From an uncultured Solobacterium sp. (GTDB lineage: Bacteria > Bacillota_I > Bacilli_A > Erysipelotrichales > Erysipelotrichaceae): DNA of 10,945 nucleotides. The notes below the pieces were generated by a model. That model saw only the letters and a list, made by a program, of their open reading frames with translations, ran no database searches and was not told the DNA's origin. The position numbers and the translations under genes are program-made. How positions within the stretch are numbered: position 1 is the stretch's first letter; the number at the start of each line of letters is the position of its first letter. This document shows, in pieces, positions 1 through 5,853 of this stretch. The DNA is taken from the NCBI GenBank assembly GCA_937895985.1, contig CALBKL010000183.1:1-10945 (forward strand). The letters are read 5' to 3'.

Positions 1-335
1 CTATTATCAGAACGCGAAAGCGTTACTTGCCCAGCTTTATGAAATTTAATCAGAGAACCCATCATCACGATACCCTCATCTGACAAACCAGACTTCATGA
101 AGTAATACATGATTCCTAATATAATTGGAACAATAAACTGTACAATACGGAAAATACCTTCATAACGTACAAAACCAATCACTGCTATCGCAAGAAATAA
201 AACTGGTATCATCCACTTCATTTTATTTCCAACTTTTGTCTCTATCTTTACGGTATTTGAGACCATCAACATTCTCGCAAAGGCAACTAACATCACTACA
301 TCAAATATATACAAAATCAAAGTCTGAATATCCAT
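1..335 (-). CDS. Small membrane protein of unknown function, 3' part missing
   Basis: I read 111 codons without a stop from ATG at 335-333 to the left edge, so the C-terminus lies outside the window. The start MDIQTLILYI is preceded by GGAGG (341-345) with 5-nt spacing. Three hydrophobic stretches are visible at about residues 5-25, 41-57 and 61-80. A more polar tail follows, containing GLSDEGIVMMGSLIKFHK. The middle segment between the first two helices is basic (KIETKVGNKMK), which suggests a cytoplasmic loop. The layout of helices followed by a short soluble tail with an 'EGI...G' segment recalls small uncharacterised Firmicutes membrane proteins such as DUF5673, but I cannot confirm membership. 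It lies downstream of the liv operon terminator on the same strand and so is probably a separate transcript. No function can be assigned. Confidence 0.75.
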   Translation of the reverse strand, partial: MDIQTLILYIFDVVMLVAFARMLMVSNTVKIETKVGNKMKWMIPVLFLAIAVIGFVRYEGIFRIVQFIVPIILGIMYYFMKSGLSDEGIVMMGSLIKFHKAGQVTLSRSDN

Positions 336-340
336 AAGAT

Positions 341-363
341 CCTCCGTGTTCTTTATTCTATCA
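341..363 (-). promoter_or_regulatory. Candidate extended -10 promoter and RBS of the small membrane protein gene
   Basis: Read on the minus strand, TGATAGAAT (363-355) is an extended -10 element (TG-N-TAGAAT). A transcript would start near 348, leaving a leader of about 13 nt that contains the RBS GGAGG (345-341). No convincing -35 is present, because the region upstream is occupied by the liv terminator hairpin. The alternative is that the gene is expressed by read-through of that terminator. Confidence 0.35.
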
Positions 364-364
364 T

Positions 365-388
365 AAAAGGTTCTGCGCTTGCAGAACC
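365..388 (-). terminator. Intrinsic terminator of the liv operon
   Basis: On the minus strand a perfect 8-bp stem, GGTTCTGC with GCAGAACC (388-381 with 376-369), closes an AAGC loop. It is followed by TTTT at 368-365. The stem begins 9 nt after the TAG stop of the CBS-ACT gene, the normal place for a Rho-independent terminator. The plus-strand side has no good U-tract, so it should act mainly in the liv direction. Confidence 0.85.
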
Positions 389-397
389 CTATTTCTT

Positions 398-1075
398 CTA
401 CTTTAGCCAGACAACAGTCTTACCATCTGTAGTTGTTTGAACAACATTGGTAATATTAAATCCAGCATCCTGTAAAATCTTTGTCATCTTATCTACCGCA
501 ACTTCACCTGTTGCCTTAACAACAACCTCAGAGCCACGGTCTGTATGATATACAGCGATGTTTTCTACATTTGCATTTTCTTGTGCAAATAACTTCGTTA
601 CCTGTGCAAATACACCAGGTTTATCATCAATCAACATGACAAATCTTGTACCTTGACGTTTTAAGCCCATTAAGTCAACAAATGTTAAGAATATATCCTT
701 TTCTGTAATAATACCAATCACGTGATTCTCTTCATCCACGACTGGTAATACATTGACCGTATTTTCTAACATCACTTGCGCAGCTTCTTCTAAGAAGACC
801 ATCGGAGAAACTGTATGCACATCACGAATCATGATGTCCTTTGCCTGAGTACGAGATAACAGGTAATTCAATTCATAGATGGATAAAGAAGTTGCGTTCT
901 TTCCAGATGTATCATTTACCAAACCCTCTGTAATCAAACCAATGAGCTTTTGATTTTCATCCACAACTGGTAAGCGGTGGAAATGATTCTTACCCATAAT
1001 TTCTAGTGCTTTAGATAACGGTGTATCCGCAGTAATCGTAATGGGATTCGCCGTCATATGATCTTTAACGTACAT
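398..1075 (-). CDS. acuB: CBS-CBS-ACT domain protein (AcuB-like), last gene of the liv operon
   Basis: The 225-residue protein has two CBS motifs and a C-terminal ACT domain. The first CBS motif (about 1-52) opens with VKDHMTANPITITADTPL and contains HRLPVVDE. The second (about 77-130) has AKDIMIRDVHTVSP and VLPVVDEENHVIGIIT. The ACT domain (about 143-212) has FVMLIDDKPGVFAQVTKLF. CBS pairs usually bind adenine nucleotides and ACT domains usually bind amino acids, so this is likely a cytoplasmic ligand sensor rather than an enzyme. The order CBS-CBS-ACT and the length match AcuB, named from the Bacillus acetoin utilisation operon. No acetoin genes are present here, so the name reflects family only. 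The gene starts 4 nt after livF. Its RBS AGGAGG (1089-1084) lies at the end of livF with 8-nt spacing, so it is cotranscribed and probably translationally coupled. I infer a role tied to branched-chain amino acid levels or transport; the exact target is unknown. Confidence 0.88.
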   Translation of the reverse strand: MYVKDHMTANPITITADTPLSKALEIMGKNHFHRLPVVDENQKLIGLITEGLVNDTSGKNATSLSIYELNYLLSRTQAKDIMIRDVHTVSPMVFLEEAAQVMLENTVNVLPVVDEENHVIGIITEKDIFLTFVDLMGLKRQGTRFVMLIDDKPGVFAQVTKLFAQENANVENIAVYHTDRGSEVVVKATGEVAVDKMTKILQDAGFNITNVVQTTTDGKTVVWLK

Positions 1076-1079
1076 TGCT

Positions 1080-1784
1080 TTATCCTCCTAGATAAACTTT
1101 CTGAACTTGCTCGCTAGCAGCTAACTCTTGGCCACTACCCTCTAATGTTATTTTACCTGTTTCTAATACATATGCACGATCAGCTATCGCTAATGCCATC
1201 TTTGCATTTTGTTCTACTAATAGTATTGTAGTACCTTGTTTGTTAATTTCTTCAATAATTCTAAAAATTTCTTTTACAAGTAATGGTGATAAACCCATGG
1301 ATGGCTCATCCAATAATAGAATCTTTGGTTTAGCCATTAACGCTCTACCCATTGCAAGCATCTGCTGTTCACCACCAGATAAGGTACCAGCTAATTGTTT
1401 CTTACGTTCCTTTAAACGTGGGAATAACGTATACACCCGCTCTAAGTCTTGGGCAATTCCTTCTTTATCTTTTCTTGTAAAGGCACCAAGATCAAGATTT
1501 TCTTCAACGGTTTGTGAAGCGAATACTCTTCTACGTTCAGGAATCTGTGCAAGCCCCATCGTAACAATCTTATGGGCAGGAATCTTTGTAATATCAACCC
1601 CATCCAACAAAATAGAACCCTCTGCAGGTTTTAATAAACCTGAGATCGTATGCATGGTCGTTGTCTTACCAGCACCGTTGGCACCGATTAGCGTAACAAT
1701 TTCACCATCATTGACTTCAAAGGAGATACCTTTGATAGCTTCAATCATTCCGTAACGTACAACTAAATTTTCTACTTTCAGCAT
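1080..1784 (-). CDS. livF: Branched-chain amino acid ABC importer, ATP-binding protein LivF
   Basis: This is a 234-residue nucleotide-binding subunit of a LIV-type (HAAT) importer and works at the inner face of the membrane as a partner of LivG. It shows Walker A GANGAGKT (34-41), the ABC signature LSGGE (135-139) and Walker B ILLLDEP (155-161). The stretch IPERRRVFASQTVEENLDLG (81-100) is typical of LivF. The usual H-loop histidine is replaced by glutamine in LLVEQNA, which is also a LivF family trait and not a defect. LivG, by contrast, retains its histidine. The start ATG has AGGAG (1798-1794) 9 nt upstream, inside the end of livG, and the gap from the livG stop is 4 nt. Length and order agree with classical livJHMGF operons. 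Substrate (Leu/Ile/Val) is inferred from the family and is not readable from the ATPase. Confidence 0.95.
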   Translation of the reverse strand: MLKVENLVVRYGMIEAIKGISFEVNDGEIVTLIGANGAGKTTTMHTISGLLKPAEGSILLDGVDITKIPAHKIVTMGLAQIPERRRVFASQTVEENLDLGAFTRKDKEGIAQDLERVYTLFPRLKERKKQLAGTLSGGEQQMLAMGRALMAKPKILLLDEPSMGLSPLLVKEIFRIIEEINKQGTTILLVEQNAKMALAIADRAYVLETGKITLEGSGQELAASEQVQKVYLGG

Positions 1785-1788
1785 ATCA

Positions 1789-2559
1789 TCACTCTCCTAA
1801 GTATGCCTTTACAACATCTGGATTTGTACGGATTTCCTCTGGTGTTCCTTCCGCCAGCAACATACCATAATTCAATACAGAAATCTTCTCACAGATACCC
1901 ATGACAAGCTTCATATCATGTTCAATTAATAAGATAGCGATATTGAAACGATCACGTACCAGACGAATTGTTTCCATAAGGTTCTTTGTTTCCTGTGGGT
2001 TCATACCTGCTGCAGGTTCATCCAACAATAATAGTTTTGGATGTGCACCTAAGGCACGAATGATTTCTAGCTCACGCTGCTTACCATATGGCAAATTCTT
2101 CGCAAGTTTATCCGCATCCTTTTCTAGATGGAATACTTCTAATAAAGACATAGCCTCTTGATCCATATCTTTTTCCTGTTTTAAGGAATTTGGTAGTTTA
2201 AACATACCCGAGAATAATCCATAACTTGCTTGTGTATCCAAAGCAGCTAAGACATTTTCTTTCACTGTCATATCTTTAAACAAACGAATATTTTGGAATG
2301 TACGTGCAATTCCTAAACGAGTAATCGCATATGGCTTCATCCCATTAATCTTCTTACCTTCGAGCTTTACCGTACCATCCGTTGGTGTATACACACCCGT
2401 TAACATATTAAATACAGTTGTTTTACCAGCACCATTTGGACCAATTAAACCATAGAGCTGACCTTCTTCAATCTTCATTGAGAAGTTATTTACAGCACGT
2501 AAACCACCAAAATTAATACCGAGTTCATCAACTTTTAGAATATATTTCTTCTCACTCAT
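1789..2559 (-). CDS. livG: Branched-chain amino acid ABC importer, ATP-binding protein LivG
   Basis: This is a 256-residue ATPase subunit, the partner of LivF. Walker A GPNGAGKT is at 40-47. The stretch GIARTFQNIRLFKDMTVKEN (83-102) contains the Q-loop region and is diagnostic of LivG. The signature is the divergent LPYGKQRELEI (156-166) normal for this family, Walker B LLLLDEP is at 176-182, and the H-loop histidine is at about 214 (IEHDM). It is slightly longer than LivF because of an insert around residues 108-135, as LivG usually is. Its ATG overlaps the stop codon of livM (ATGA, 4 nt), a sign of translational coupling. The RBS AAGGAGG lies in the livM 3' end. Confidence 0.95.
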   Translation of the reverse strand: MSEKKYILKVDELGINFGGLRAVNNFSMKIEEGQLYGLIGPNGAGKTTVFNMLTGVYTPTDGTVKLEGKKINGMKPYAITRLGIARTFQNIRLFKDMTVKENVLAALDTQASYGLFSGMFKLPNSLKQEKDMDQEAMSLLEVFHLEKDADKLAKNLPYGKQRELEIIRALGAHPKLLLLDEPAAGMNPQETKNLMETIRLVRDRFNIAILLIEHDMKLVMGICEKISVLNYGMLLAEGTPEEIRTNPDVVKAYLGE

Positions 2560-3506
2560 GAATGAACCTCCTTATTCCTTTTAAAACGATGGAAAAATGA
2601 CTGTAATTGTGGCGCATGTTTCACTAGCATCATCAAAATTAACACAATCGAATATACGAGCATACGATAGTCACTTACACTACGTAATACTTCTGGTAAT
2701 AATGTTAGAACACTTGCGGAAACGATAGAGCCAAAGATACTACCCATACCGCCTAATACAACCATTACCAAAATCTCAATCGACTTATCTAATGTAAATA
2801 CACTAGGTTGTAAGAAGCCCATGTAATGTGCGTATAAAGCACCACCTACACCCGCAAAGAATGCTGAGTATAAGAAAGTAATAATTTTATACTTCTGGGT
2901 ATTGATACCAGAAGATTCAGCCGCAATCTCATCCTCACGAATCGCAATGATAGATCGACCATGTCGAGAATGAATCAGAGATAACGACAAGAATACCGTA
3001 ATCGCAGCTAAAGCGAATGCCCATGTAAATGTAGTATTCTTTGCGATTGCAGAATAACCACCAGCACCACCCAATACTTTCAAGTTAATCAGTACATTAC
3101 GTACAATTTCACCAAAGGCTAATGTAATAATTGCGAGATAGTCTCCACGTAAACGTAGGGTTGGTAAACAAACAAGAAGACCTAAAATCATCGCAACGAT
3201 ACCACCGATGAGAATCGCAATTGGAAATTCGATAATAGGTAATAAACGCATTGACTTTGTGAACACCGCAGAAGCGTAAGCACCCGCTGCCATAAAAGCC
3301 GCATGACCTAGTGCAAGTTCACCAAGGAAACCTGCTGTCATATTTAAAGATACCGTCAAGATTACATTGATACAGATTGTAATCAAGATACCTTGCCAAT
3401 AACTCTTTAATACACCAATACGCATTAACACAACGAGCAAGATATATCCTAGTGCAGTAATGCCAAATTCGAGTAGGAGTCTGTTTTTTAAATTGAGTTT
3501 CTTCAT
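2556..3506 (-). CDS. livM: Branched-chain amino acid ABC importer, permease LivM
   Basis: This integral membrane permease has 316 residues from ATG at 3506. It carries the LivM hallmarks NMTAGFLGELALGHAAFMAA (about 55-75) and LPTLRLRGDYLAIITLAFGE. The cytoplasmic coupling segment AIREDEIAAESSGIN, which contacts the ATPases, follows. About eight to ten hydrophobic segments are visible, and the C-terminus is basic (FHRFKRNKEVHS). The start is ambiguous. A GTG at 3509 directly abuts the livH stop and the ATG follows at 3506, with AAGGAG about 9-12 nt upstream. I prefer the ATG because MKK is a natural beginning. It forms the channel heterodimer with LivH and overlaps livG by 4 nt. Confidence 0.94.
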   Translation of the reverse strand: MKKLNLKNRLLLEFGITALGYILLVVLMRIGVLKSYWQGILITICINVILTVSLNMTAGFLGELALGHAAFMAAGAYASAVFTKSMRLLPIIEFPIAILIGGIVAMILGLLVCLPTLRLRGDYLAIITLAFGEIVRNVLINLKVLGGAGGYSAIAKNTTFTWAFALAAITVFLSLSLIHSRHGRSIIAIREDEIAAESSGINTQKYKIITFLYSAFFAGVGGALYAHYMGFLQPSVFTLDKSIEILVMVVLGGMGSIFGSIVSASVLTLLPEVLRSVSDYRMLVYSIVLILMMLVKHAPQLQSFFHRFKRNKEVHS

Positions 3507-3509
3507 CAC

Positions 3510-4385
3510 TTACACCTTCTCCTTTACATTCTTTCCTAGAATACCTGCCGGTTTAAATACCAACATCAAAATCAAAATCGCAAATACAATCGTATCTGTT
3601 AACTGAGAGGAAATATATGCCTTAGTCATCGCTTCCACCATACCAAGGATAAACGCACCAATTACCGCACCTGGAATCGAACCAATTCCACCAAGTACCG
3701 CCGCAATAAATGCCTTTATACCAGGTAAAGAACCTAGGGTTGGATTAATCATTGGATAACAATTCGCATAAAGAATACCCGCGATTGCCGCAAGAGCACA
3801 ACCAATCGCAAACGTTAAGCTAATTGTAGTATCAACGTTAATTCCCATTAGCTTGGCAGCACCTTCATCCTCTGATACAGCACGCATCGCCTTACCCATC
3901 GTTGTCTTATTTACAAATAACGTCAATAAAATCATCAGCAGTACAGACACACTAAATGTAATATAATAGTTTGCCTGAATTGAAATACCACCAAGATTTA
4001 ACGCTGGTAACGTAATAAACGCATGATATGGCTGGGGATTTGCGCCAAAGATCAATTGGAACAAATTCTGTAGGAGGTAACTAATACCAATCGCAGTAAT
4101 CAATAATGAAATACGACTTGCGTTACGTAAAGGTTTATACGCAACTTTCTCCATTACAACGCCTAAAACAGCACATGCGACGATAGAGATAATGACCGCA
4201 AGCCACCACGGTAACCCAAACTTCATACTGATAAAACTAATATACGCACCGACCATGATGACGTCACCATGCGCAAAGTTAATTAACTTTGCAATACCAT
4301 ATACCATCGTATAGCCTAGCGCAATCAGTGCATAAATTGAGCCGATGTTTAATCCATTGATAAATTGCATAAAAAACTGATTCAT
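3510..4385 (-). CDS. livH: Branched-chain amino acid ABC importer, permease LivH
   Basis: This integral membrane permease has 291 residues. GYTMVYGIAKLINFAHGDVI (24-43) is the family's signature stretch. The cytoplasmic coupling loop reads GKAMRAVSEDEGAAKLMGIN, and FIAAVLGGIGSIPGAVIGAF lies near the C-terminus. Around eight hydrophobic segments are present and the length is normal for LivH (about 290). AAGGAGGG lies just upstream of the start (around 4391-4398). It is separated from livJ by 60 nt holding a hairpin, while livM follows immediately. It pairs with LivM to form the pore. Confidence 0.95.
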   Translation of the reverse strand: MNQFFMQFINGLNIGSIYALIALGYTMVYGIAKLINFAHGDVIMVGAYISFISMKFGLPWWLAVIISIVACAVLGVVMEKVAYKPLRNASRISLLITAIGISYLLQNLFQLIFGANPQPYHAFITLPALNLGGISIQANYYITFSVSVLLMILLTLFVNKTTMGKAMRAVSEDEGAAKLMGINVDTTISLTFAIGCALAAIAGILYANCYPMINPTLGSLPGIKAFIAAVLGGIGSIPGAVIGAFILGMVEAMTKAYISSQLTDTIVFAILILMLVFKPAGILGKNVKEKV

Positions 4386-4414
4386 GCATGTCCCTCCTTA
4401 CCACAAATAACGAA

Positions 4415-4436
4415 ATAGGGAGTATTGCCTCCCTAT
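4415..4436 (-). terminator. Intercistronic hairpin between livJ and livH, likely attenuator or 3'-end stabiliser
   Basis: On the minus strand ATAGGGAG and CTCCCTAT (4436-4429 with 4422-4415) form a perfect 8-bp stem with the 6-nt loop GCAATA. TTTCG follows, which is a poor U-tract. The stem begins 9 nt after the livJ stop. A leaky terminator or RNA-stabilising stem here would give more receptor than permease and ATPase, as is common for binding-protein transporters. The function is inferred; the hairpin itself is seen. Confidence 0.6.
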
Positions 4437-4445
4437 CTCAAAGTA

Positions 4446-5618
4446 CTACTTCTTATAAGTTGTATATTGACCGTTCTTAATTTGAACGAATACTGGTTCC
4501 TTGATTGGGTCACCATTACTATCAAAGGAGATACTTCCCAAGATTCCCTTGTAGTCTGTAGATGCAATGCCCTTTACAATATCGCTAGCCTTAAGAGAAC
4601 CAACCTTTTCGATTGTCTGTAACAACAACATTGTTGAGTCATATGCATTAATACCAAATGAGTTAATATCTGTACCGAACTTTGCCTTGTACTTCTTCAT
4701 GATATCCTGAACACTCTCCATATCTGGTGAGTATTGGTTGATGAAGATAACACCTTCAATTGCGGAAGTATCGTTACCAGCTACACTAGTAGCTCCATCC
4801 CAACCATCAGCACCAACAATCTGTGCCTTAATGCCAAGATTTCTTGCCTGCTTTGCAATCTGTACATCCTTTTCATAGTAGTTTGGAACAAATAATACAT
4901 CAACATCTTCAGCCGCAATCTTTGTTAACTGAGAACTGAAGTCCTGATCAGAAGTAGAGAACGCTTCAGAAAGAACAACCTTTCCACCTTTACTTTCGAA
5001 TTCAGCCTTGAAAGCTTCCGCTACACCAGTTGAGTAATCATCATCACTGTTATAAATCATAGCAGCCTTCTTTAAACCTAATGTCTCATATGTAAAGTCA
5101 GCTACCTGCTTTGCTTGCTGTGGGTCTGTATAACATGCACGGAATACATTTGGTCCACCTTCATCCGTAATATTAGCAGCAGTACCACTAGGTGTAATGA
5201 TAGGAACACCAGTATCCTTACTCTGTACTGCAATCGCATAAGATTCACCTGAAACAGTACCACCAATAATACCTGCAACCTTTGTATCAGAAACAAACTT
5301 GTTATAGATATTTAACGCCTGTGTCTGATCACCTTGAGAATCCTGTACATCCACCTTAATGTTTGTACCTTTCGCAGCGTTGTAATCTTCAACCGCAAGT
5401 TTAACCGCATTTGTTACTGCCAGACCATATACTGCATAGTCACCTGTTGTTGGTCCTAATGTACCAATCGTATATGACTTCAAATCTCCAGCCGCAACAT
5501 AATCAGAAGTTGTTTCTGTTGCTGTAGAATTAGTAGATCCTTCGGACGCTTCACAAGCTGCTAGTGATACAGCCATCAGTGCCGCAAGTCCACCTTTGAT
5601 TAATTTATTGAAATTCAT
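4446..5618 (-). CDS. livJ: Branched-chain amino acid ABC importer, lipoprotein substrate-binding protein LivJ
   Basis: This is the extracellular receptor, 390 residues from ATG at 5618. The N-terminus MNFNKLIKGGLAALMAVSLA is a lipoprotein signal. The lipobox SLAAC puts the lipidated cysteine at residue 22, so the mature protein should be anchored to the outer face of the membrane by a Ser/Thr-rich linker. The mature part is a type I periplasmic-binding fold (Peripla_BP_6) with YTIGTLGPTTGDYAVYG at the start of lobe 1, GIIGGTVSGESYA, and YDSTMLLLQTIEKVGS late in lobe 2. Three in-frame starts exist: GTG at 5627 lies within the RBS and is unlikely, and the ATG at 5621 or 5618 follows GAGGG (5631-5627) by 5 or 8 nt. 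I chose 5618. It is the first gene of the operon and lies just below a strong promoter. Specificity for Leu/Ile/Val is inferred; other amino acids or amides are possible in this family. Confidence 0.93.
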   Translation of the reverse strand: MNFNKLIKGGLAALMAVSLAACEASEGSTNSTATETTSDYVAAGDLKSYTIGTLGPTTGDYAVYGLAVTNAVKLAVEDYNAAKGTNIKVDVQDSQGDQTQALNIYNKFVSDTKVAGIIGGTVSGESYAIAVQSKDTGVPIITPSGTAANITDEGGPNVFRACYTDPQQAKQVADFTYETLGLKKAAMIYNSDDDYSTGVAEAFKAEFESKGGKVVLSEAFSTSDQDFSSQLTKIAAEDVDVLFVPNYYEKDVQIAKQARNLGIKAQIVGADGWDGATSVAGNDTSAIEGVIFINQYSPDMESVQDIMKKYKAKFGTDINSFGINAYDSTMLLLQTIEKVGSLKASDIVKGIASTDYKGILGSISFDSNGDPIKEPVFVQIKNGQYTTYKK

Positions 5619-5662
5619 CATTTCCACCCTCGTTTCTAATCTCTTTTATTTAAGATGTTCTT

Positions 5663-5691
5663 ATTATATTGATGTAAAAATTTAAAATCAA
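5663..5691 (-). promoter_or_regulatory. Sigma-A-type promoter of the liv operon
   Basis: Read on the minus strand, TTGATT (5691-5686) and a consensus TATAAT (5668-5663) are separated by exactly 17 nt. The transcript should start near 5656, giving a leader of about 35-40 nt before livJ. This is the best promoter match in the intergenic region and is well placed for the whole operon. Confidence 0.8.
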
Positions 5692-5753
5692 CTATATTCA
5701 GAGTATTTTTACACATTTCTTTCACATTTGATGTAAATTTTTTTCAGAAATAC
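5669..5753 (-). promoter_or_regulatory. Repeated TGTAAA-type motifs and CodY-like box upstream of and within the liv promoter
   Basis: TTGATGTAAA occurs twice on the plus strand, at 5669-5678 (inside the liv promoter spacer) and at 5728-5737. A perfect 9-bp inverted copy, ATTTTTACA, lies at 5705-5713 opposite TGTAAAAAT at 5673-5681, with centres 32 bp apart (about three helical turns). Further upstream, 5739-5753 matches 10 of 15 positions of the CodY box AATTTTCWGAAAATT with an intact TTTTCAGAAA core. I read this as a likely operator zone for amino-acid-responsive control, but in AT-rich DNA such matches are weak. Confidence 0.35.
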
Positions 5754-5789
5754 AGATTATTTTTTCAATGAATAAAATTTACTCAACTT

Positions 5790-5822
5790 CACAAACTAAT
5801 TATTTGTGTTCACCTAACACAA
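5790..5822. repeat. Two overlapping inverted repeats upstream of the DUF5131 gene
   Basis: CACAAA (5790-5795) is inverted against TTTGTG (5803-5808) with a 7-nt spacer. The same TTTGTG is part of TTGTGTT (5804-5810), which is inverted against AACACAA (5816-5822) with a 5-nt spacer. The central arm can therefore pair with either side. The arrangement overlaps the candidate -35 of the plus-strand promoter. It could be a pair of operators, or alternative RNA hairpins if transcription starts further upstream. Confidence 0.5.
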
Positions 5823-5832
5823 TACATACAAT
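5804..5832 (+). promoter_or_regulatory. Candidate promoter of the DUF5131 gene
   Basis: TTGTGT (5804-5809) and TACAAT (5827-5832) are 17 nt apart. The -10 is good (5 of 6) and the -35 is weak (3 of 6). A start near 5839 would leave a leader of about 15 nt with AGGAGG (5840-5845) almost at the 5' end. This is tight but possible. A second candidate further upstream (TTTACT around 5779) is poorer. Confidence 0.35.
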
Positions 5833-5853
5833 ACATACCAGGAGGATAACACA

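Noticed and set aside
1240..1755. 171-codon open frame on the plus strand
   Set aside because: It is antisense to livF, without an RBS, and its sequence is a mirror of the ABC motifs.
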